NCBI GenBank assembly: GCA_964023275.1
Contig: OZ029916.1
Coordinates: forward strand, 43,312,896-43,376,895
From: Norana najaformis
Lineage: Eukaryota; Annelida; Clitellata; Crassiclitellata; Hormogastridae
Direction of reading: 5' to 3'
DNA length: 64,000 nucleotides
Under the pieces are notes generated by a model. It had not been told where the DNA came from, ran no database searches, and saw only the letters and a list, made by a program, of their open reading frames with translations. Positions within the stretch are counted from its first letter, which is position 1. Each line of letters opens with the position of its first letter. Below are positions 46,440 to 57,400 of the stretch, in pieces. The position numbers and the translations under genes were made by a program.

Positions 46440-46958
46440 TTATATGTCGAAAAGAACCCTGTCTTGAGAATTTCGGATTTTGAATATAACATCATGTGGC
46501 CAGTATGTCCAGTCAGGTCTAAGATACTTCTCACTCTTCGGATCATACACCACGTAATTTCTAGAATAGAAACAGTTTAGAAATTTTTCAACCATGTCGC
46601 GGGTATCTGGAGATGTGAAGTAACGCTGTTTGAAGAGAATCCGTTCCATCTGGATTAAGGGTATTTCAAATGTTCTGAAAAACATTACTGCGCTGGCACC
46701 AGAGAAAACCTTCATTTCTCCCCAATCTATGTCAACTTTCAACACGGCTTTCTTGTTCTTGATCAACGGCGTCAGGGTGTCCAGCGTTACTGTTCTCATT
46801 GAGACGTTACCGCTGTTTGATTTGCATGAATACGTTATTTTGTTCAACGTAGTATCTGCCGTATGAAGAATATCAGTCTTGTCGCTAAAGGCGCTATATA
46901 AGACATCAATGACGCCATCTACTCCCCTAAGATGAACAGACTTCGATAAGCACAAGTT
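46440..46958 (-). CDS. FkbM-type (Methyltransf_21) methyltransferase, 3' exon or fragment
   Basis: A predicted SAM-dependent O-methyltransferase of the FkbM family. The visible 172 codons cover the C-terminal two thirds: SVHLRGVDGVIDVLYSAFSD, TVTLDTLTPLI, the signature AVLKVDIDWGEMKVFSGAS (usually LKIDIEGxE), IPLIQMERILFKQRYF, FYSRNYVVYDP and a terminal WTYWPHDVIFK block before the stop. No ATG opens the frame. A possible acceptor (CTAGATTAG) at 46959 suggests earlier exons at higher coordinates, which I cannot find, so it may equally be a truncated duplicate. The VDIDW variant replaces the usual IDIEG, which might affect activity. Confidence 0.7.
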   Translation of the reverse strand, partial: NLCLSKSVHLRGVDGVIDVLYSAFSDKTDILHTADTTLNKITYSCKSNSGNVSMRTVTLDTLTPLIKNKKAVLKVDIDWGEMKVFSGASAVMFFRTFEIPLIQMERILFKQRYFTSPDTRDMVEKFLNCFYSRNYVVYDPKSEKYLRPDWTYWPHDVIFKIRNSQDRVLFDI

Positions 46959-47629
46959 CTAATCTAGTCTTATATAATGACTTCCATAGCCCCGTTATCA
47001 TAATGCACATTGTCATATTATCATATTGGATCAGATATTAAAAATTGTAGGGTATATTGAGAGGTTATAAAGAGTTTATTGAGAGGTTTTAATTACGATT
47101 TTTGCAGTGTCTATATGCTCAATTCATGCACGCGTGCCAGCCTGTAATGTGACTCTATGGGCGAGATCTTCTGCCATCTGGCGAATGCAAGTAGGATAAA
47201 TGCAAACTCAAACTGAGATGGTTTTCTGTGCCATCTACCGATTAAAATAAACGTACTGTTAGTTAATAGATGAGCGGCAATTGTTTCCTATTTACCCAAT
47301 AGTAAGTGCTCTTCGCGATACTATGTGGGTGCAATGTTATGCGTACTCTACCGAATACAGATCAACATATCTTCTAAAGATAATGGATGTAGTTAAATAA
47401 AATAAAGGCAATTTATTGCACCATCTACCGAATGCAACCTAACAATTTCTTTATTAAATGGCATCATTTTCTGCTAAATAGTGACTGAAGCCAAAGCATT
47501 CTTTTATTCCACAGAGAAGCACGATATTGCGCCACATTAAGATTACAAAATTATTTTACTCTAGTCCTACACGATATGCGATTTAAATGCGCCATGTACC
47601 GAATACAAGCAGACGTATTCTTAGTTAAT

Positions 47630-48010
47630 TACTACTGACGCACGGTCCATACACCCGGGACCTGAAATGGCGTGGAACTCATTCAAACTGGCAACAGAGG
47701 TGATGGGAGGGTCTACTTAAATTGTACACGTTTTTCTATAGCGACCGTATGGCCTCAACCCTATCGGGTGAGATCCTTCACCACCACGAACGCCATTTAA
47801 GGTCCCCGTGCACGGATCGTACTAGCCCGAGATTCAAATCTCTGAAATAAGCCACGACTGGGACGCGAACCGGGGATCCTCACGCATAGGGGCTTCCTTG
47901 GCGTACGCGCTTACCGATGTAGCTAACTATGCCACCCTTAAGGTAAATTTATTGAAAATATGCAGGATTGAAGCTACACAGTCGCTATAGAAAAACGGGT
48001 ACATGTACAT
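47630..48010. repeat. SINE family 1: one copy nested in another
   Basis: A plus-strand copy (47630-47733) breaks off at ...ACTTAAATT. A complete minus-strand copy (about 47734-47940) follows, and the plus-strand copy then resumes at AAATTTATTGAAAATATGC (47944-48005), giving a likely AAATT target duplication. The inserted copy, read on the minus strand, shows the tRNA head GGGTGGCATAGTTAGCTACA with TCGGTAAGCG (A box) and CCCCGGTTCGCGTCCC (B box), then the standard body and the tail CTATAGAAAAACGTGTAC. Confidence 0.8.
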
Positions 48011-48114
48011 TAGAAATAAGCGAGTTTGTCGACACTTCAACAACTACTTAAACACAAATATATCCCTAGTTTTTAAAAACTTAGCTGCAGTTTGAATAAG
48101 CCATCTATCGAATG

Positions 48115-48320
48115 TCTTGTTTTCAGCCGTCTTTTGAACCGAGGATTTCTGTACCAGGGACAATTTTGTTCCATCTGCTTCTGTTCATTGTCTTTTCAAA
48201 AACTGTTCAAGCGATAATCCAGTCCACGACTTGATGTTGTCGATCCAGGGCATCTTAGGTCTTCCCCGCACTCGGGAGCCAGTTGTGCCTTTAATCATTT
48301 CCTGAACTCTTTCGTAGCAC
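48115..48320 (-). mobile_element. LINE ORF2 C-terminal remnant
   Basis: The minus strand reads ERVQEMIKGTTGSRVRGRPK followed by MPWIDNIKSWTGLSLEQFLK, the GRGRPRxxWxDxIKxWTGLS tail of RTE/CR1-like ORF2 proteins. It is inserted in the satellite-like array. Confidence 0.7.
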
Positions 48321-48464
48321 ACGCCCGAGGTAAGGACTCACTTATTTGTCTTCCTGGCGGTCCATAATATCCGAAGTATCTACTGCAGAAACTTTATTTC
48401 AAATGCGTCGATTCTTGCCTCTTTCTTTATGCTCCCGCTCTCATAGCCATAATTTTATTGTCTC

Positions 48465-48585
48465 GGGACATACAAGAGCTCCCTACCGAATACCGAATGC
48501 TGTTCACAATTCATTGAAAAATGAGGAGTAGGAAGAGGCCATACGGTCGTTATAGAAAAAGTGTACATTTACATACTACAAGAGT
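48465..48585 (+). repeat. SINE family 1, 3' part
   Basis: CACAATTCATTGAAAAATGA, GAGGCCATACGGTCGTTATA and GAAAAAGTGTACATTTACAT match the 3' end of the family. Confidence 0.65.
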
Positions 48586-48810
48586 TATATTACAAGAGCT
48601 CTCTGCTGAAGAATACCTGCAAAATATTCTTAATCAAGTAAATGAAATGTGATTTAAATATGCCATCTACCGAATAAGCGAATACTGTCTTAGGTAAATA
48701 TATTAAGTTATGGGGTTTAAATGCCATCTACTGAATATAAGCTAAAACTATTTTTAAGTAACTGAAGTGCGACTGAAATGCGTCATCTACCGAATAAAAG
48801 CATTTGGAAC

Positions 48811-50149
48811 TATACCAGGAATTAGACAAGCAGAGAAATAACAAAGAAAGCAGAAGAGCGGTCCCTTAATCTTGCCCAAAGACGCAGCCATAGCTATAAA
48901 GAGCTACCGACTTCATTTTGCTTCGCCTCGGCATTTGAGGGCGGGCGACGAGTCCTCTTCCTCGCCGTCTGATCTTCTCATCGAGAGTGTACTTTTGACT
49001 GAAGTACGAAGTCAGAGCTTCTCGTGCTTAGGTCAGGACGAAGGTTATAGAGAGAGGACCTTCGCTGTTAGCACCCCATGCAGATAACCCATCTTCCAAA
49101 GCAGAATTCATGAACTCTGTATGTTGAGAACTGGTAACGCAGAGCCCCGGTAAGAGAACTTTGTAAGTTGTGATGTATGACGCATATACGTGTGAGGCTG
49201 GAGGTCCTACACACGGAAATGGGGTGAGAGACGTGTGATAGTGGGGAGATGCTTTGCCCGGTGTGTCTCGGGTGGAAAGACGCAGAGACTTGTAACACGA
49301 CTCCTCTTTCCCGGAACTAAGAAATCGACTGGTGTCTCATATTAATGGCGTCAGTTCCAGTTACGAGATGTAGAATGGTGGTGAAGAGAAAGCCCGTGGT
49401 AAAGTAGGCACACGAAAAGGGAACGACTATTTTTTCTAAAAGAACGAACCCTGGTCTGAGAAAAGCCTATCTTCATGGCGTTGCCCATCCGGTAACCGCG
49501 GAAGAGGCAGATTCAAATCCCGAACCAGAGCTTTATAGGAGGAAATGACCTATCCTGACCTTCCTTTGAGAGAAAGGACACTATGGGCAGAGATAGTTCG
49601 GAACGGATATTTTACGTAGAGAGTAGAAGGGGAAGGTAGCAGGTGGCTCTGAGCGTGGAACTGGGCTGCAGCTTGGACCCCATTATATTCTAATATTGAG
49701 TTCTCCATGGCTGGAGTCACCCCGGCCCCGCGAAGTTATTCACATACCTCGGCCACCACGCATACATACATGCATACATACATATATACACACACGTACA
49801 CCCATACATACAAACATTCATACATACATACATAAATACACAGAGCATTTTAATGTAGATGTATAATAGGTCTGAATGCAAAAAAATCACAATTAGAATT
49901 TAGTAACTGTTGACAAATTTCAATACATCCTAAATTACATAAGACATTCTGCAAGGAAGAAGATCGTTGCTTTAGATCCCTGCATATCGCTTTGAATTGG
50001 TTATTTTTAACCTCAACACTTGTTATCTCCATAAAATCAAACTGTCTGGTCTTTTCTGAGTGTAACACCAGTAACATAACATAAACTAACAAGCGTTTTA
50101 AGAAGACATTTAGTCTGTGTTAGAACCACCGTAAGTAAATTAAAGGGGG
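48811..50149. other. Gene-poor stretch
   Basis: No gene recognised. A weak tRNA-like SINE signature lies near 49470-49535 (AGATTCAAATCCC B-box-like), and a CATA microsatellite at 49762-49835. Confidence 0.4.
49762..49835. repeat. (CATA)n microsatellite
   Basis: Imperfect CATACATA units with CACACA interruptions. Confidence 0.85.
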
Positions 50150-50310
50150 AAGGCTCAATAGCCCATCCATCCTAGCTTCTTCTTAAAAGCTGTGATGTTG
50201 TCCACTGAGGCAGTACTATCACCTAAATCAGTCTACAACTCTAGCACTAAAAATTCTCTGTCCTACGTTCCTTTCGCTTTCTTAAATAATTTGTATGCTC
50301 AAGTCCAGTC
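50150..50310 (-). mobile_element. LINE ORF2 C-terminal remnant
   Basis: The minus strand reads LEHTNYLRKRKERRTENFLV, then STASVDNITAFKKKLGWMGY and a stop, parallel to the common LINE ending RVVDxWNxLPxxVVxAxSVNxFKxxLDxxW. Confidence 0.55.
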
Positions 50311-50929
50311 TTAATGCACATTACAGTGGGAACTGTACAAAAGCTTTTCCAATCGAAGTCAACGGCCTCTGATGCCACAAGATGTCGTTAAACATTGGAA
50401 ACTACCACTGCTGAGATAGAACTATCATCTAAAACTATTCCACAAGTCCACATGCAGCTAAGGTACCAAAGAATTCAACAAAGCAGGACTCATATACTTC
50501 ATACTTCACATCAACACTATGATTTACTTACTTATTTCCTAAATTTTTCTATAGCGCCGCTATACAATTGCGAGCCACCGGGCAGTAAGCAAAAATCGTT
50601 CAACTGGATCAGATCAGACTGAAATGGGCACACATCAACAGCTTGCCCGCTTTGACTGGATCATCAAGGATATTGTCATTACACATAGATACGTATGTGC
50701 TTGTACAAATTAAGCGTCTTGTTCACTCTCGGAAGCTGATCTCAAGCCATGATTTATGAATTCTACAGCGCCGGTATCATAATAATTAAAAGCCGCAGTT
50801 GGTGGAGAGCTTTACGCCGACATACAATGAGTGATGCGGTCAACTGTGGAAAGTTCAGTCACTCGACGTTTACCTGGACATCTTTTTGCTAATTCAAAGC
50901 ACAATGCTAAATGAGGAAGCAGTTCACGG
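50311..50929. other. Gene-poor stretch with two LINE-tail motifs
   Basis: Short TCTATAGCGCCGCTATACAA (about 50540) and TCTACAGCGCCGGTATCATA (about 50762) motifs. Nothing else recognised. Confidence 0.4.
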
Positions 50930-51514
50930 CTGAGAATCATGTTCAAAGTCAGACTGTTTTGAATTTGTTTAGATTCGAGATTGGTTCAAGCCGTCAAGTT
51001 ATTGTTTTGACTTCAAAGCCAGTTGGTTTGAAACTGTTTTGAGCCGAATCAACGTAGGCTGTTCAGCTCACAGTATATTTTTCCGATTCAAAATCATCGT
51101 ATTTGAGATCAACTTGTTTCGAATTATTCATGCGTTCATCAGTTCAAGACTAAGCAGTTCCTAGGTCTATCCGAATTCATCCGGTTCGATCCATTCAAAT
51201 CAATATTTGATGCGATATGCAACTGCTTACTATATCAATCCTGTTCAAAATCTCTTGGATCAAAAAACCATTGGGTTAAAAAATCATCCAGCTCCGATGT
51301 CACCCTCTTAAAATCTATCAGGTTCAAAGCTCATCCTGTTCTAAACCCATCTGGTTCAAAACTCAAGTAATTCAAAATCCACCCACTTCAAAATGAAACC
51401 CCTTCTTAAACCAAACTCATTCAAAATCCATCTGTTTTGAAAACCAATCCGTTCAAAACTCAACTGATTCAAAACCAATCACGCTGATATCTTTTCGGTT
51501 CAAAAACCAGCCCT
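50930..51514 (+). repeat. Degenerate TTCAAAA-based minisatellite
   Basis: Units of roughly 20 bp of the form GGTTCAAAACTCATC, GATTCAAAACCAATC and TTCAAAATCCATCTG run up to the stop codon of semaphorin tail exon B, and would form that transcript's 3'-UTR. They become more regular toward 51300-51510. Confidence 0.65.
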
Positions 51515-51912
51515 TCAAAAAGCATCTGCCTGGTCGAGTCTTGTTCTCATTAATGAATCCGAACGCTGAATCGAAGCATTTCGCTTGAGCGTCGCATCTT
51601 TGCCTTTTCCGTTGAACGTGAGCGTTGAATATGTATGACATTCATCTGAAAGATTCGAAGGCAGCGGTATGACGTCATCGCGTCTCAAGTAATCATTTGG
51701 TTTGACCTCCATGTTTGTTGTCGTGCTAATGTCGAAGAGTTTCCGCTTTTCGCGACGATGACGATGACGTTGAAACAAGTGAAACATAACAGCACCGAAT
51801 AAAGTTCCGAGGGAAAACCCCAGAATTGACGTCACAACTAGGTGGTACGCGTGTATGGAAGAAGTGGTGGCTTTGCTGCGGTCTGTGTCGCCATTTTGGT
51901 TCACGCTGAGAG
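51515..51912 (-). CDS. Semaphorin-5 alternative last exon B (TM plus tail)
   Basis: Acceptor GTGCTCCCAG after a T-rich tract, phase 1, 131 codons plus stop. It encodes a short linker (LSVNQNGDTDRSK), the membrane segment HAYHLVVTSILGFSLGTLFG with AVMFHLF, a basic stop-transfer (RHRHRREKRK) and an 80-residue Ser/Asp-rich tail ending LDQADAF. It aligns with exon A at I-H-x-Y-H-L-[IV]-V, so the two arose by exon duplication. Being downstream of exon A's stop, it can only be used if exon A is skipped. Confidence 0.75.
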
Positions 51913-54400
51913 CTGGGAGCACGAAAACGGAGCAACATAAAAAACAAACGAAAAACAAAAAGTGAAAATAAGATAATAAGGAAACCAAAAGCCACAAATT
52001 AGGAAAACTGAAACAATAAACTGGCCAAAATATCAAAGCAAAAAACATTTTAAATGCTAACATTGGAAGGATAATATTGGTCGGTAAATCCACAAACACG
52101 CATGCACGCACACAAGCATACACACACAGGCTTACATACATTGGCCTTCAAACTTATATAGATGCGTACATACATACATGCATATTTCGGCCTATAGTCA
52201 TACATATACAGCAGCTGGACAGTTAGAACAGAAATGCTCAAGATAGGTTCAAAATAAGGGCTGGCCATTGAGAGGCAACTGAAAATTGATCAATTGAAAT
52301 GAAGGTCACTGAAAGACGTGGCTGAAAGTGGGTAAGTCAAATCTTATGTGGTAAAAATGTAGGTCAGGTAACTGCTGAACTTTGATATAAGTTCAACAGT
52401 TACAACATAGCGGAGTAGACATGTGGGTGAATGCGTTAACCTCTGGGTGGAATAAACAAATGGGTTGGTCAGAGCGGGTGATTTGAAATACGAGTAGAAC
52501 AGAAAAATACTGGGTGGTGAAGGTAGGTCAAACAAAATACAGAAAGTCTTGGGTGGTCCAATGCAATGTTTGATTTCCATATCCTGACAGCCACTTTAAT
52601 TGGCACAATGCAGTCCCACTGTAGACCCAACGAATGCGGTTGTCTGGGTAAGACGTGCAAGCAAATCAACATAGGTGTAAGAAGGTTGGGTCAACTTCAC
52701 TCAGATGGTTCCAACCAAAACTGAATTGACTGAAATACTGAATTTAAAAATGAAACCCAAAGATTACACAATGCTGCAAATCAAAAACTACAATTAAAAA
52801 AGTAGAACAATAAAATGCAAAAGCTGAAGCACATTAAGAACATAGGAGCCTAGTGTAAACCTAAAAGGAAATCAGTTTTTAAAAAAATAATAAAAAACTT
52901 TCTATCAGTACCAAAATAAATGTTTTACACAAAAACCTGAAACTGAAATCAACTTATTATTTTAAAGCTGAAATTAACATTTAAATAAAATACTAAATAA
53001 ATTACAGGAAGACAGGACAAGACATTGACACAAAAAATGACTCTGAACTGCAGGAAAAAATTCAACAACCGGGTCGGAAAGCGTCATATTCTCAAAATGG
53101 ACCATGTTCCTTTTCAACAATAAATATATCTAGATCTCATTTCTTAGTATATTTGGAAAATCAGTCATCCAATGCGATGACTTTCAAACAATCTCACAGG
53201 TATGTGCTATTGAAAAGGCAGGTATTGTTTATAAGGTAGGTCTTATTCACAGGAAAGTAACTAAGTAAGTACTTGTTAACATGCCGTAATTATGCAAGAT
53301 AGGTATTATTCATGAGGTATGAATCATCTATGAGGTAGGTATAGTCTCTATAGTAACATTCACACACGTTTATCGTCAACGTTTACACAGGTAAATCACC
53401 ATTCACAGAGGTATCTTTTGGTATTGCTCTTTCTGTTAAAAAGAAAGATAGAGAAAATAAGCAAAATTGGTGTTTGGCTGAAAGGATTATATTCACAAAT
53501 CAGATTAAATAAATCCATAAATAACAAAATATATAACAAAACTAATCCGAATTCTGTTTTATTTCAATTTCAAGTTGACACAGAAATTTCTCGATCAGTT
53601 GGACAAATCTATCAACAGATGTAAGGAAAGTCGTCCAACGAAACATAGTAAAGAACCTAAAACTCCATATCACGACTTGGGGATGAAAGCAAGATGAATA
53701 CGTGCAAATCTAACTTATGTAAACATAGGTTAGATTTGCATGTAATCATCGAATCGTAAGTCGTAAACCTGAGACTTCTACAGCGCCCAAAGAAAGCTAA
53801 GTTGTGGGAACCAGCGTATTCACAGGCTCTCAGTCAAAACCAAATCGATAGGCAGATAGGATCCGCTTCGGTTTCCAAGGGTCTGGCAGACAGTCAGACG
53901 GTTACTGCGGATGGTGTTAAGAAGCGGAGTAACGAGAGAAGTAAGGGAAAAGAGAGAATCAGGATAAGATTTGCAGAAGAGGGGGGTGTTTTCAGTTTTG
54001 CTTCAAAGATCTGGGCAGAGGTTGCAAGAGGTGCAATGTTGGTGAGTTCATAGGATGCGTCATCTAATTTTCCAAGTTCTTGTGAAAGTTTATTCCAGAG
54101 GGGTGGAACAGCCATAATTCTTAGAACTTATGCAGGCTGACATTGATGTGAGACAGTATTCTTTTTTGTCAAGGTTAAACTTCTGATAGTTTTGTCTTAA
54201 CTGAGTTGTATGCATTGTTTCCCCAACAGCAGAAATTGACTTTTTGTGAGTACTGTAATCTACTGGAAATTTGTAGCAGTTGTGACTTTTGTGCAAATGC
54301 TTATATAAAGCTTTTACTTTTCAGCTGAACTGCTTATTTTTCCTCTTTGTATTGTATTTAATTATTTTTTGTGCTGCTTGATTGTGGCAAAATTAAGTTC

Positions 54401-54438
<38 letters not shown>

Positions 54439-57400
54439 CATGATACTGCATTAGGCAACACATCGAGAGGACACCTTTTAACTTGCCACTCTAATCTAAT
54501 GACTTCTATAACGCCATAATCGTGTATCGCACAAGGCATCATTTGATGATCTCTTCATATACCTATCTACCAACCTCTTTGTCTACCAAACTACTTGCAT
54601 AATTTATTTACCGCCTGCCAACCTACAGTACTTTCCTCTATAGATGGACATATAGGCTAGTCACTTTTTTGTTTGTCACGGTTATTGTGTAACTCTGACA
54701 CCCAGAAACTTCAGCTGTGTTAATAACATAAGACGTAGTGCAAACAGACAATTTATATAGCTCTACGATATGATAATATGGCATATGTACAATGCACCTC
54801 TGTCATCTATGTATTTTCATGAAGCAGGGTACTCGGCTCGTACATGATCCTTTGGCTTAAGCACAGACAAGACAACAGCAACCTTTCCTTAAGTACAGCA
54901 TGAAATATGTGTATATATGTATGTGTGGATGTATGTATGTATGTATGCATGTATGTATAGTATCTGGTTACTTATGTGGAGCCTTTAGAGAACCTCACAA
55001 CGGTGGCAGAAACATGGCTATCTAACAGATCTAAAAGGTACCAAGACAGGTATGTTCGGTGATCAACGCAAATAAGCGCCACCTGTTTTCCGGGATTACT
55101 ACGAACTGCTGATCCAAGACGATGCATGGGGATTTGAACCCCAGACACAGTAGCAAAAGCTAGATAGTTACCACTCGGCCAACGACCAAATGGACAGGAC
55201 AGAGCGGAAAGGCGGGAAGTCGGCTCGCGGAGGGTGGAAAACCGACTACGTGGAAGGGCAGTGGAAATACTGTTTGACGTCGATTAACACGGCCTGCTGG
55301 TTTCTTGGTATCGTCATGGGCGGAGCATCAGACTTAACGGGATGATGTGTTTGGCCGGATGGTTCTGTCAGTCGTCTCGAGTAGCCGTTCGCGGCCACGC
55401 CCCCTTGGCTAGGAAGGTTGTACTTCAAGCTGTCCGACTGGCGTGATTGGCAGTCCTTCAATTCGAAGGGGGAGGCAGCGTGGCACTGGGTGACGATTAT
55501 GAAGACGGTGCTGCCACCTAAGAGGAAACTGATAATGCCGATGACAATGAGGTGGTAAAAGTGGATGAGACTCGGGTTTCGCGGTGGTGACCGGCCTTGG
55601 CCTCGACCTTGGCCGGAGTGGTTGGCGGCACCATCTACACTGGACTTGGTCACAAAATCTACAAGGTACACAGACTTCAAGGTCTGGCAGGTGGGAGACA
55701 CAAATACAAACACATGAGAATTGTAACGTTCATGCCAAATCGACAACAGACCCCTTCAGCATTATTACAGTGGCGCTATAGAAGTTCTTGGATTATTATT
55801 AGCAACTACAGCTTCTTGATTTTGTGTTATGAAAGTAAATGGCCAGCCAGAATCAAGAATAATGCAGGAATTTGAACCCTGGTCATTAGCATTGGAAATC
55901 TACCATGCTAACCACTGAATCAAGATGCCATTCATACCAGTTACTTAAATATGAAACGCCACGTAATAATAATTTCCTGCTATGAATGAGTCATTAAATT
56001 TTAAATTAAGCCTATGTCAATTAAATTCTCCAAAAGCAAGACATTTACGTTAATCAGGTTCAGTAAATTCAAAAAACACTTCTGTTAAACACGCCTGAGA
56101 ATTAAAAATAACACTTATTATTAAAAATGAGAAACAAATTCAAACTTTCACTTGTGTTAACAAGGCTCTGTAAATTCAAAATAACACGTCAACGAGACCT
56201 ATAAAGTCAAAATAACACCTGTTAATCAGATCCTGTAAATTCAAAATAACAGGTCAATGAGCCCTATAAATATAACATGTGTTAATCAGACCCCATAAAT
56301 TCAAAATAACAAGTCTTAATCAGACCCTGTAAATTCAAAATAACAAGCGTTAATCAGACCCTGTAAAGTCAAAATAACACCTGCTAATCAGATCCTGTAA
56401 ATTCAAAATAACAAGTCAATGAGCCCTATAAATTCAAATAACATGTGTTAATCACACCCTGTAAATTTCAAAATAACATATGTTAATCAGACCCCATAAA
56501 TTCAAAATACCATGTGTTGATCAGACCCCCTTAAATTCGAATAACAAGTGTTAGTCAGACCCTGTAAATTAAAAACGACACATGTTAATCAGACACTATA
56601 GATAAAACCAGTATTAACATGCTTCAGAAAATCCACAATAACTGTAACATGAACACATAAACCTACAATGAAATAACCATCCTAATCTTTCCATCGATGG
56701 AGCCATAAAGCACCTGTTTTCTTACCGGGTTCAACGAAGACGCACATTCTCGTCTCGGTGTCGGCGCCAAAGCACGGCATTCTCTTTGGCACTAAGCAGA
56801 ATCGACTTCTCTCCTGAAGATTTTCTGAGCTGCATGCTGACCATTCACCCCACCCGCTCCACTCACTCGAAACGCCTGGAAATGGAAAGAATCCGACATC
56901 AGATCTGTCCAGTGACTTTAGAGGACACAGCTCTCTGCAATCTCACACTTACGCTTTTAAAACATGTAATTGTGACCACTAGATAAATAAAATAAAATAA
57001 TAATAATAATAATCATAATAATCATAATAATAATAATGAAAATCATAATTCAAAAAACTTGGTCCAATAAACAGTGTTGGTCTGGCTTTCATCAAAGAGC
57101 AGAGAAGAAGCCTCAGTAAAGTCTCCTGAGACACCTGTCTATTCAACGTCTGGCAGTCAATGACAATTCAAGGCGTCAGTACAGCTGCTTTTCCCATCAC
57201 ATTCCTTATATCAGAACCTGACGAACAGATAGTTCTTCAGATCCAAGAAAAATAATAATAAAATACAAGATAGAAATCTAAACGTTTGGCTAACACGCAT
57301 TAGGCTCTCGGGCCTTCTCGGTAGCCATTCCAAAGCCTTGGAATTCACTGCCTGTTTCAGTTCGTTTTGTCAATTCTTTGATATCATTCAGGTCTAAACT

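Larger units (their letters stand above)
47160..48810 (+). repeat. Degenerate ~60-bp satellite-like array (CCATCTACCGAAT core)
   Basis: The motif GCGCCATCTACCGAATACAA or a variant recurs near 47170, 47228, 47345, 47418, 47590, 48102, 48663, 48723 and 48785. The last three are about 61 bp apart, with further shared flank (ATTTAAATG before, TTAGTTAA-like after). SINE and LINE insertions split the array. Elsewhere in the window the core is absent. Confidence 0.65.

Noticed and set aside
51515..52141. Longer minus-strand frame through the exon-B region as a separate multi-pass membrane protein
   Set aside because: The part before 51912 comes from T-rich and CA-rich sequence upstream of a good splice acceptor, and only the last 131 codons align with semaphorin exon A.
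55040..55195. Functional tRNA gene on the minus strand
   Set aside because: A and B boxes are present, but the stems do not form a convincing cloverleaf and a SINE-like body follows. Several similar heads in the window are clearly SINEs.
56040..56640. Regularly spaced ~34-bp repeats resembling a CRISPR array
   Set aside because: No unique spacers. The whole unit repeats with drift, and the setting is a eukaryotic intron.
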